Assembly: GCF_039545035.1 (NCBI RefSeq)
Contig: NZ_BAABRO010000006.1
Coordinates: 270,537-334,536 of the forward strand
Source: Novipirellula caenicola
GTDB taxonomy: Bacteria; Planctomycetota; Planctomycetia; Pirellulales; Pirellulaceae
Direction of reading: 5' to 3'
DNA: 64,000 bases
The notes under the pieces are model-generated. The model was not told the origin of the DNA and did no database searches. It saw only the letters and a list, made by a program, of their open reading frames with translations. Each line of letters opens with the position of its first letter. The stretch's first letter is position 1. The translations under genes and the position numbers were made by a program. Below are positions 27,407 to 38,493 of the stretch, one piece after another.

Positions 27407-28018
27407 TTAGAATTCCGCGTCGATCGTCTCTTTCGAGGCTCGCGTTCCCAAAGCTCCCCACAAACCGTAGGGGCTCTTTGCGCCTGGGACGTTTTTATTG
27501 GCCACTGTCCCTCCGTTGTGCACCACGGGGTTCCGTTGGTTGCCGGCTTCAATCGAGTCGGTCACAAATTTTACTGCTCCATCGCCCATCAGCACGTGGA
27601 TCCCACCTTGATGGCGACTCGAACCGGTCGTCAGCGAGGGGCCATTGGAATCATGCGGAATGCAAACTGGGCTGTTGGGGGGCGCGATGGTGAATGACAT
27701 CGAATGCATGTTTTGAGAATCCGCCCAGCGATAACCGCGGCCTTTACTGACCGCTTCAAATTCCGCCGGGGCACCCGGAAGCCAAAATTGTGGACGCTCT
27801 GGATCGATCATGTTCGATTCGAGGCACGAGCTTGGGTTGTCACGAATATCGGTCTGGCCTGGCGTTTGGCCGTTAGGATGTTTCTTTCCGAAGGTGCGTG
27901 CATCATGGTCGCCGAGGTCGGTGGCAATCTCCATCATCGCGATGGTGTTGGAAAGTCCATCGAGGTGTTGGCGGTCTGTGAAAGTTTGCTGCTTGGCCGC
28001 GGATCGCTCAGCGAGCAA
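27407..28018 (-). pseudogene. truncated DUF1559 paralogue lacking its N terminus
   Basis: From about 27975 downward, the frame matches the C-terminal half of the neighbouring DUF1559 protein almost residue for residue: LDGLSNTIAMMEIATDLGD, DIRDNPS, SSRHQGGIHVLMGDGAVKF, and the ending KETIDAEF versus KETIDSEF. The prepilin leader, membrane helix and first half are gone. The roughly 15 residues before the match have no counterpart, and the only start in frame is a TTG at 28018. Without a leader it could not be exported, so it is most likely the dead remnant of a tandem duplicate with a deletion junction near 27975, just after the stop of the FG-GAP gene. Confidence 0.82.
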
Positions 28019-28045
28019 GCGAAAAACACCGCATTTTGCCGAGCT

Positions 28046-31000
28046 TTAGTGCAACTCAAACGCGTTGTCGGCGTTTTGGACTAAATTCCAGCTCGAGTTG
28101 GGGGAGAGGTTGGTCCAGGTTTGGTGGGTCTGGTTGGGCCAAGTCACGGTGATATCACAATTGCCGGTTGTGTCACCGAGACCGATTCGAATGATCCGTT
28201 CGTTGCTACAGAGATAGCCGTCGCCGGCGGTGACTGCGGCGAACCAGCGGTTTCCATCGCACTGAATCTCGACGCGGGATCCAATGGCGTCCCGGGAACT
28301 CGTACTTCCCCTCAATTGGATTTCGATCCAACGCCCCGCTGCATTCGTGCGATTGACGAGCAGCGCGACGGGTTCGGTTTGGTGGGTGACGGCAAAATCG
28401 GTTTGATGATCGCGGTTCACATCGATCGTCCACAAGGCCCGCCCGACGTGCGGCACCGCTAGATATTCGCTGGCAAATTGATGCTCGAGCGACGCAAAAC
28501 GATGATTGCGGTCGACTCCAAAAATTTGCATGGGGTGCGCGTAAACCGATTTCTTTCCCTCTCGCGAGAACTTGTCAACATGGCCGTTGGTGACGATCAG
28601 TTCCGATTGTCCGTTATGATCCAAATCCACCGCCGCAGTGCCAAACCCAACCAACGGAAGGGTGGGTTGAATCAGATCGTGCATCGCGGTTCGGTCTTGC
28701 CATTGGCCTGGAATGATTTGCTCGTACAGCGTGTTGTATTCGCGATCAAAATTGGTCACGTAGAAATCAAGGTCGCCATCGCGATCCAGATCGGATGCCG
28801 CGATCCCCATCGACCCCTGAGCGGTCGAGCGATCGTCGCCGGCTAACCCAAACGCAATCGCGGACTCGGATAGTTTGAATTCATTTGACTCTACAACGCC
28901 TCGCCAATAATGGTTGTGCGTCATGTCGTTGGCAACGAGGATATCCAATCCACTGGTCTCATCCAACGCACCCACGACCACACCGAGTCCTCGGCCTATG
29001 ACCGATGGGACGGAGCTCCACTGAGCGGTCGCGTCGATGAAGGTTCCATCACCGACGCCGCGATAAAAACGGTCTCGCTCGGCGGGAAATTTCATGGGCG
29101 AACAAGAGCGTGGTATTTCTTGTTTGTTGGTGCCACAGGGCTGCGTCGACGGTTCAAGACCGGCGCAGTAATGAAGGATCACGAGGTCGGAAACCCCGTC
29201 GTTGTCCAAGTCAGCGATCGCACCGCTTGTGGACCAGGACTGCGATGCGGCCTCGTTGGGCAAATGTGCCGTTGCGTCAGAAAAGGTTCCGTCACCGTTG
29301 TTGATCAACAAGGTGTTCGGGCCGTAATTGAGCACCAGCAGATCGGGAAAACCATCTTCGTTGACATCCCCCACCGCGACACCTTGGCCAAAGCCTGTGT
29401 CCCCGGTCCCGGAAACCACCGTGACCGCGGAAAACGAACCTCCGAGATTCCGATACAACGCATTGGCATCCGAGTCACGCTTGGGCGGTTTCCCACCCGC
29501 GGCGACGAGATACAGGTCACTCCATCCGTCCAGATCAAAATCGATTGTCCCACCGCCGCAACCGAGGGTTTCATGTAACATGATGCCGGGCTGATCCAGG
29601 TCATCGGCGGTGGCGCCAAAGAAACGTAAATTGCGAAGCGCGGCCTCGTTGACCAAATGCAGTTTGGGCGTCGCCGCATCGCTTGCGTCGGTGTCCGATG
29701 ATCCGGCCGATGCATCCAGACGACCTGCAACGCCAGTATCGGAAGCGGAGGCGATTCTCGGCAGGGGTAGGTAGGACAGATCGAGCGTCAATTCGGGATG
29801 ATGTAGCGTCGATTGCCAAGGCGTATCTTTTCGCAGCAGCGAGATGATTTGGTTGCGTGTTTCTTCGACCGGTACGGAATCGTCCGCGGGCAGTGTCATT
29901 GCCGTCGCCGCCCATGCTTCGGCTTCCCATAGCCGTCCAAGGTCACGCAGGGTGACGGCGATCTCGGTGGCAATTTCACGCGAAATTTCACCGGTTCGCT
30001 CAAACCGACTTTTCTGTTGATTGAACTTGCTGAGTAGCGTCGCCCTGCGATCCACCGATTCGATCGCTTGTTGCGGCAGTTCGCTGCCGGATTGCACCAG
30101 TTGTTTCAGCGATACGCTTAACTTAGTCCACGATTCGGCGACATCAGCGTCAGCCTGCGTTGCCTGCCAATAGGCCCGAGCGGCCTGCGGAACTTGCTGC
30201 TGTGTTCTCGCCCAATCCCCCAGGGCCAACCAGTAATTCGCATACTGATCGATCCCCGCCACGAGGGTCGCGGCCCATTGCTCGAGTTCTGTAAAACGTC
30301 CCGCCGAAGCCAACGATCGGGCCAGTAGTGCATGCGCGGGCACAAACTCGGGATGCGTTCCAATGATCTCTCGCAACAATTCGATGGCGTCCGCATAATT
30401 GCCTTCGTCAAACTGGATGCGTGCGCTGCCAATCATGGGCCGCCGATCCTCGGGGTTTCTCGACGCGACTTCTTCGAGCGGTTTCGGATCCAACGAGCGG
30501 CGGACGGTGTTACCGAGCGACTTCAGTAGTTCGAGATCAAATTGACGTTTTCGCACCAGCACGCGGCCATGCTCTAAGCTGGCTCGACGATTCTCGGTTC
30601 CCACGTACAGATCAAACAGCGTTCGCCGCATCTCGTGGTGATTCGGTTGCTTCTGGACCGCTTCGGACAACAAATCGATCGCGTCAAACAGCCGGCCTGC
30701 GGAGATCAATGCGACCATCGCTTGATGCACCCGCGGTTCTTGTGCAAAGGATTCGACTCGACATGCTTGGATCAATATGTCCGCTGCTCGCGATGGCTGC
30801 TCGTTGACATGGGCCACTTTGGCAAGGTCAATCAAGACATCGATGTCGTGGGGATAACGACGCAGTACGGCATCGGTGTACTGGTAGGCTCGATGCCAAT
30901 CGCCTTCATCGATCGCCCGCTTCATCGTCCGCAGTGGCGTTTCATCGGTCTTCGGGTCGGGCCACCGCGTCGCCGCATCGCTGCAACCGACAACGCAGAC

Positions 31001-31078
31001 GAAGAACAGCAAGAGACAAGAAAATTGCGACCAAGTTCGGATTGGGGTGGTTGAGCGAAAGGTGATCGTTGACAGCAT
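28046..31078 (-). CDS. lipoprotein with TPR, FG-GAP repeats and ASPIC/UnbV domain
   Basis: A 1010 aa protein. A lipoprotein signal ends at the lipobox VVGC (residues about 29-32). The N-terminal half (about 45-420) is helical TPR-like repeats (PSRAADILIQACR, FDAIDLLSEAVQ). The C-terminal half has FG-GAP/VCBS calcium-binding blades with D-x-D-x-D-G-type loops (DFDLDGWSDLYLV, DVNEDGFPDLLVL, DLDNDGVSDLVIL, DLDRDGDLDFYV). It ends with an ASPIC/UnbV domain (RWIEIQLRG, DAIGSRVEI). It is likely surface- or periplasm-anchored and binds proteins or glycans. It is divergent from another FG-GAP lipoprotein gene 260 bases away, suggesting joint regulation. Confidence 0.9.
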   Translation of the reverse strand: MLSTITFRSTTPIRTWSQFSCLLLFFVCVVGCSDAATRWPDPKTDETPLRTMKRAIDEGDWHRAYQYTDAVLRRYPHDIDVLIDLAKVAHVNEQPSRAADILIQACRVESFAQEPRVHQAMVALISAGRLFDAIDLLSEAVQKQPNHHEMRRTLFDLYVGTENRRASLEHGRVLVRKRQFDLELLKSLGNTVRRSLDPKPLEEVASRNPEDRRPMIGSARIQFDEGNYADAIELLREIIGTHPEFVPAHALLARSLASAGRFTELEQWAATLVAGIDQYANYWLALGDWARTQQQVPQAARAYWQATQADADVAESWTKLSVSLKQLVQSGSELPQQAIESVDRRATLLSKFNQQKSRFERTGEISREIATEIAVTLRDLGRLWEAEAWAATAMTLPADDSVPVEETRNQIISLLRKDTPWQSTLHHPELTLDLSYLPLPRIASASDTGVAGRLDASAGSSDTDASDAATPKLHLVNEAALRNLRFFGATADDLDQPGIMLHETLGCGGGTIDFDLDGWSDLYLVAAGGKPPKRDSDANALYRNLGGSFSAVTVVSGTGDTGFGQGVAVGDVNEDGFPDLLVLNYGPNTLLINNGDGTFSDATAHLPNEAASQSWSTSGAIADLDNDGVSDLVILHYCAGLEPSTQPCGTNKQEIPRSCSPMKFPAERDRFYRGVGDGTFIDATAQWSSVPSVIGRGLGVVVGALDETSGLDILVANDMTHNHYWRGVVESNEFKLSESAIAFGLAGDDRSTAQGSMGIAASDLDRDGDLDFYVTNFDREYNTLYEQIIPGQWQDRTAMHDLIQPTLPLVGFGTAAVDLDHNGQSELIVTNGHVDKFSREGKKSVYAHPMQIFGVDRNHRFASLEHQFASEYLAVPHVGRALWTIDVNRDHQTDFAVTHQTEPVALLVNRTNAAGRWIEIQLRGSTSSRDAIGSRVEIQCDGNRWFAAVTAGDGYLCSNERIIRIGLGDTTGNCDITVTWPNQTHQTWTNLSPNSSWNLVQNADNAFELH

Positions 31079-31339
31079 ACGTACCTATAAACCTCGGCCG
31101 TCCAAAAAAACTCCGTCGCGGTGAACGGGCACAGCGTTTCCGATAATGGATTGATTGACGAGCGGCTGCATTGTGGAAATGACCGGTTGATTCTACCGAG
31201 TCTCGCATTGACTCACAACGTTGCAGCAACGCAGACGAGGGCCGTTAACATCGCCAAACACATCGTAGGTGATGCTGGATTTGGCGGTTCGTGTTAAACT
31301 TTCAAAAGCGGTTCAATTGCCTCATTCGTGTCTGGATCA

Positions 31340-33028
31340 ATGCGTTCCATGTCCTTCCTCCTTCGCTGTATCACATCGTGCTTGCTTGTTTTGTTGCTGA
31401 TAAGCGTCGGCTGCAAGGATGCGGCGAATGTCGAAACGCCCCCCCATCGGTCTGAGACGCAGGATGTTACTGAATCGCACCCCGCTGCGGAATCCGAAAC
31501 GACGGACTCACCGACGCTGAGTGACAACGAGAAGCAGACGTTCGTCAATCGGATGCGTCCCAAAGTCGAGACGTTTTGTGGTGATTGTCACTCAATGTCG
31601 CCGCCGGAAAGCTCGACCATCGAAGAGTGGATCGATGAAGTGGATCAGGGATTCATGCTCTATCAAACCTCGGGGCGCACGGATCTGGAGGTGCCTGATC
31701 GTGATCAGGTGGTGAAGTTCTTTCAGTATCAGGCTCCTGAGAAACTGATTCTCACACACGGAATCGCAGGCTATCCGCAATCACCCGTTCGGTTTGAACG
31801 TGTCGATGCCGACTATGCCGACAATCGTCCGCCGGGCATCACGCACATCCAGTGGATGGATCTGGGAATCAAATCAACACCGGCGCTAGTGTATTGTGAC
31901 ATAGGTACCGGGGCGGTGAAGGCGCATTGGCCGTCCGAATCGGATCGTCCCACCGTTCGACTTGGCACCGTTTTGCAACCGGTTCACGTTGCCCCATGTG
32001 ATCTCGATCAAGATGGGATGGTGGATTTGGTCATCGCCGACATCGGCGAATTCAACGCCAACGAAAGCGACCTTGGCCAAATCGTATGGTTGCATCGCAA
32101 GTCGGAATCCTCCGCCGCGTCCGCAACCGAGACGGAGTCTGCGTCGGAAGACGCACCGGATCAAGCGAAATTTGAAAAGACGGTGTTGCTCGATGGTCTC
32201 AGCCGGCTTGCCGACGTGCGTCCAGCCGACTTCGATGGCGATGGTGACATCGATCTACTAGTCGCTGCATTTGGATGGCGAACGACTGGCAAGATTTTTT
32301 TAATGCGAAACGACAACCGATTCGACGACGGAGTGCCTCAGTTCACGGTCGAAACGGTCGATGATCGTCACGGGCCCATCCATGTTCCTCCGGTCGATCT
32401 GAACCACGATGGGCATCTCGATTTCATCGCCTTGTTTGGGCAAGAGCACGAGCGGGTGGAAGCCTTCCTGAACGATGGCGAAGGAAACTTTAGTAGCGAG
32501 CTGCTGTGGGCAGCGCCCAATCCTGCGTACGGTTCAAGCGGGATCCAGTTGGCCGATCTCGATGGCGACGGCGACGTCGATGTGCTGTACACCAACGGCG
32601 ATTCGTTTGACCGGGGTGCCAAACCCCATCACTCGGTCCAGTGGCTCGAAAACGAAGGCACCTACCCCTGGAAACATCATCCTCTGATCCACATGCCCGG
32701 CGCGATGGCAGCCGAGGCAGGTGACTTTGATGGCGACGGCGACTTGGATGTGATCGCCACTTCGTTATTGGTAGGGGCCAGTCGAAAACAAGTCGATGCA
32801 GTGGATTCGTCGTCAATCGTGTTGCTGCTGCAGACGGCGAAAGGTGAATTCGAGCCAACCAAGGTCGAAGCGAAATCGCATCAACACTTAGCACTTGAAA
32901 CAGCCGACTTCGACGGGAACGGCAAATTGGATGTCGCGGTCGGAAATTTCCTTCGCAATGGTCCCAAGGACCAGCGCAACCAGCCCGACCAGCCAGATCT
33001 GATCCTGCTGTTTAACGCGGGTAACTAA
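31340..33028 (+). CDS. FG-GAP repeat lipoprotein with a cytochrome-c motif
   Basis: About 562 aa. A hydrophobic signal (CITSCLLVLLLISVGC) ends in a lipobox-like SVGC. CGDCH at residues 80-84 is a haem c attachment site. FG-GAP-like propeller blades with D-x-D-x-D-G-D loops fill the rest (DLDQDGMVDLVIAD, DFDGDGDIDLLVA, DLNHDGHLDFIA, DLDGDGDVDVLYT, DFDGDGDLDVIAT, DFDGNGKLDVAVG). In-frame starts are GTG 31328, ATG 31340 and ATG 31349, none with a clear Shine-Dalgarno site. The propeller-plus-haem arrangement suggests electron transfer in the periplasm. Divergent from the TPR/FG-GAP gene. Confidence 0.86.
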   Translation: MRSMSFLLRCITSCLLVLLLISVGCKDAANVETPPHRSETQDVTESHPAAESETTDSPTLSDNEKQTFVNRMRPKVETFCGDCHSMSPPESSTIEEWIDEVDQGFMLYQTSGRTDLEVPDRDQVVKFFQYQAPEKLILTHGIAGYPQSPVRFERVDADYADNRPPGITHIQWMDLGIKSTPALVYCDIGTGAVKAHWPSESDRPTVRLGTVLQPVHVAPCDLDQDGMVDLVIADIGEFNANESDLGQIVWLHRKSESSAASATETESASEDAPDQAKFEKTVLLDGLSRLADVRPADFDGDGDIDLLVAAFGWRTTGKIFLMRNDNRFDDGVPQFTVETVDDRHGPIHVPPVDLNHDGHLDFIALFGQEHERVEAFLNDGEGNFSSELLWAAPNPAYGSSGIQLADLDGDGDVDVLYTNGDSFDRGAKPHHSVQWLENEGTYPWKHHPLIHMPGAMAAEAGDFDGDGDLDVIATSLLVGASRKQVDAVDSSSIVLLLQTAKGEFEPTKVEAKSHQHLALETADFDGNGKLDVAVGNFLRNGPKDQRNQPDQPDLILLFNAGN

Positions 33029-35753
<2,725 letters not shown>

Positions 35754-36120
35754 GCAGCCCGCAGGGTTGCACGTGTGAGAGATGATTGCCCATTAGGCGG
35801 TTGATCTCTCGTGCGGGCGACCACAGACGGCTCGTCCGTCGACGTGATGCACGTTGAAAATCGGAATGTGGGATGAGGGTTCTATGCGGTCGCGGGTGGA
35901 GCGACAACCTGGAACTCGATCCCACATCTTTTCGTTCAACGCACACCACGGGGCCTCGTTTCGGCGGGCCTTTCGTGTCCTGATACCGACGGGAATTGAG
36001 TTTTTTTCCCGTAATTATTTGATTGCATCGCGGGTGGCCCCGATATAAGGGACAGGTTGGTACAGTCGTAGGGGTTATGAACGCCTCGATTTGAATGAGC
36101 AAGCAAACTCGAGGATTCAG
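35754..36120. other. intergenic, no gene seen
   Basis: 367 bases between katG and the autotransporter-like gene. No frame has protein character. A hairpin at 35989-36012 was considered as a terminator and rejected. Confidence 0.55.
36111..36115 (+). promoter_or_regulatory. Shine-Dalgarno site favouring GTG 36121
   Basis: GAGGA sits 5 bases before GTG 36121. The alternative TTG at 36091 has no comparable site at proper distance. Confidence 0.5.
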
Positions 36121-38313
36121 GTGCAGAACTGGAAACTGCAACTATCGCTGCAGGCGGTCACGCTGTTTGCGACGCTGGCACCGCTGCACGCCGAATCTCC
36201 GGCAGTCCAACCTCCGGTCGCCCCATCGGCTGGTTTCGCGTCGATTGATCCGCCGGCACCTTCGCCGCCGCTGCTACAGGATCATTCGTTTTCTACGGGG
36301 CTCCAAAGCTCTACGAGGATCCAAGGTTCTACAGGGATTCAAAGCGACCCCTATCGAGCCTACGCCGCCTTCACCGGACGCGGCGATGAACACAGCCGGC
36401 TGCACACCGATCTATTTGTTCCGCTGATTTCGGACCGTCAGAATCTGTTGTTTTCGGATATCCGGGGGCAATTTCTCAGCGGTGGTGGTGCCGAGGGCAA
36501 TGTTGGCTTAGTGTACCGGCACATGGTCGCCAGCGATTACATTGTCGGGGTCTATGGATTTTATGACGTTAAACGTTCCGCCAACGAGAATACGTTCCAC
36601 CAAGCCACGATTGGCGGCGAACTGCTAACGGATGTTTGGGATTTTCGCTGGAACGGGTACCTGCCCGAAGGCGGTTCTGTGCACGCGGTCGACGCGAGTG
36701 CGGTCATTTCCAACGGCAACTTGGTGGTGCAAAACAACCAAGAACGCGCTTACGCGGGGACGGACGCCGAGGTCGGGTTGCTGCTGTGTCGCATCCCCAA
36801 CTACTTTGACAGCGAGCTTCGCGGTTTTGTCGGGGCCTATCATTTCGACACGAATTCACCCACGGCCGAATCAATCCAGGGGCCGCGGGTACGTGCCGAA
36901 TTGCGGTCCTTTGACTTGCCGTTTTTGTCGTTGGATTCTCGATTGACGTTGGGGGTGCAATATCAGCACGACAGCGTTCGTGATTCTCAGACCTCGGCTA
37001 CGATTGGTGTGCGAATGCCGTTTGGTCCCGATCGCCGTCGTCATCGCCGCATGTCACGAATCGAACGACGGATGACGGACGTGGTCGTTCGCGATGTCGA
37101 TGTCGTCACGCACACAACGCCAACCCCCGGCGGTCAAGAAGTTGCCGTCCACGCGCTCTATGATTTCGAGATCGGATCGGTGACGGTGCTCGATGCGAGC
37201 ACTGCCGATCTGCCCGCCGCGGTGGCAAGTGCCACGACGGACTCGGTAATCATCGATGGCGGTCGCGGTAATATCTACCTGTCCCAGCCGATCGAGGTCC
37301 AAGACGGTCAGCAAATACTTGGCGGTGGGTTGCAGGTCAAAGGGGCCGATACAGGGATCCACGCCTATTACGGAACCCCGGTGAACTTGTACGGAACGGA
37401 CGAGACCCAAGCGGTCATCCTAACAGCGGACAACAGCGTCATTTCGGGGTTCAATATCTTTGGCGGTCTGCACGGTATTTCCAGCGACCTGCCGAGCGGT
37501 TTGGATGACCTCGTCGACGTGCTGATTTTTAGTAACAACGTGACCGGAGCCGCCGACAGCGGATTCCGCTTTGGAACCCTCGATGCCGATAGTATCATCG
37601 CCCACAACCGCGCGACCGACAATGGTGCGCACGGTTTTGATATCGAACAAAACGAAGGCTTGTTTGTTCAGAACAATGCGCTTGGCAATGCCGAAAACGG
37701 ATTCGATTTGTTCGACAACGACGGCGAGGTGTCGCTAAACCGCTCGCTACGCAACGAAGGGTTCGGGTTCTTCGCCGACGACAACTCAGGCAACATTGAC
37801 GAGAACGAAGCGTACGAAAATGGACTGAGCGGTTTCGACTTTCTTGACAACACCGGATCGATCGCGGGGAACTTGTCGGCAGACAATGGGTTGCAAGGAT
37901 TTACGTTCGCTCGCAACAACGGCGTTATCGAAGACAACTTGGCCTTCGACAACGGCGGTTTTGGATTCGACTTTGCCGACAACGACGGTACCGTCCAAGG
38001 AAACTTGGCGTTTGACAACGGCGATGTTGGATTTGATTTTGCCGACAACTTTGGCTTGTTCCAAGAAAATATCGCGACGGGGAACTTCGGTGCCGGGTTC
38101 GACTTCGTCAACAACTCGGGGCAATTCCTAGCGAACGAAGCGATCGAAAACAGCGGCAGCGGTTTTGACTTTGTTGAAAATACGGCTGCCGGTACGTTCT
38201 CGAACAACGTCGCCGAAGACAATGGCGAATTCGGGTACGACGGAACCAATTCGGGAACGGCGGTGAACAACACCGGTGCGGACAACGAGGACGGCAATGA
38301 CACCTTTCCTTAA
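36121..38313 (+). CDS. inverse-autotransporter-type surface protein with 22-residue beta-helix repeats
   Basis: About 730 aa. A signal peptide (LQAVTLFATLAPLHA) precedes a Pro/Ser-rich linker. A domain resembling the intimin/invasin inverse-autotransporter beta-barrel follows (about 80-300): AYAAFTGRGDE, LFVPLISDRQNLLFSDIRG, VGVYGFYDVKRS, and a final LGVQYQHD strand region. The passenger (about 340-720) starts with a pectate-lyase-like region (IDGGRGNIYL, ISGFNIFGG). It then has a highly regular right-handed beta-helix of 22-residue turns with a GFDF-x-[DN]-N core from residue 505. It is probably an adhesin or surface scaffold. The start is uncertain: GTG 36121 is preferred over TTG 36091. 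Confidence 0.85.
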   Translation: MQNWKLQLSLQAVTLFATLAPLHAESPAVQPPVAPSAGFASIDPPAPSPPLLQDHSFSTGLQSSTRIQGSTGIQSDPYRAYAAFTGRGDEHSRLHTDLFVPLISDRQNLLFSDIRGQFLSGGGAEGNVGLVYRHMVASDYIVGVYGFYDVKRSANENTFHQATIGGELLTDVWDFRWNGYLPEGGSVHAVDASAVISNGNLVVQNNQERAYAGTDAEVGLLLCRIPNYFDSELRGFVGAYHFDTNSPTAESIQGPRVRAELRSFDLPFLSLDSRLTLGVQYQHDSVRDSQTSATIGVRMPFGPDRRRHRRMSRIERRMTDVVVRDVDVVTHTTPTPGGQEVAVHALYDFEIGSVTVLDASTADLPAAVASATTDSVIIDGGRGNIYLSQPIEVQDGQQILGGGLQVKGADTGIHAYYGTPVNLYGTDETQAVILTADNSVISGFNIFGGLHGISSDLPSGLDDLVDVLIFSNNVTGAADSGFRFGTLDADSIIAHNRATDNGAHGFDIEQNEGLFVQNNALGNAENGFDLFDNDGEVSLNRSLRNEGFGFFADDNSGNIDENEAYENGLSGFDFLDNTGSIAGNLSADNGLQGFTFARNNGVIEDNLAFDNGGFGFDFADNDGTVQGNLAFDNGDVGFDFADNFGLFQENIATGNFGAGFDFVNNSGQFLANEAIENSGSGFDFVENTAAGTFSNNVAEDNGEFGYDGTNSGTAVNNTGADNEDGNDTFP
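37633..38160 (+). repeat. eight perfect-length 66-bp (22-residue) coding repeats
   Basis: Units begin GFDIEQ, GFDLFD, GFFADD, GFDFLD, GFTFAR, GFDFAD, GFDFAD and GFDFVN, each exactly 22 residues. A ninth, GFDFVEN, follows with 24. Units 6 and 7 are nearly identical in protein (GFDFADN..GNLAFDNG), suggesting recent unit duplication. Confidence 0.9.
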
Positions 38314-38493
38314 CAGGTAGCGACAACAGCGTGGTTTCGCTGGCGAAGCTTGCTCAGTGTTTCGGTCCGCAGTCGCGGGTTGCCGATCATTGGATGCCAG
38401 GTTCGCGACGACGAAATGCCGCAAAACACTGCAGATAAAACAACACGGTCTTTGGCCGAACGGCAGCAACATGGACGGGAGTCGCGAGCACCG

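Noticed and set aside
35989..36012. ACGGGA/TCCCGT hairpin enclosing a run of T, considered as a katG terminator
   Set aside because: The T-run lies in the loop, not after the stem, and the site is over 200 bases after the stop.
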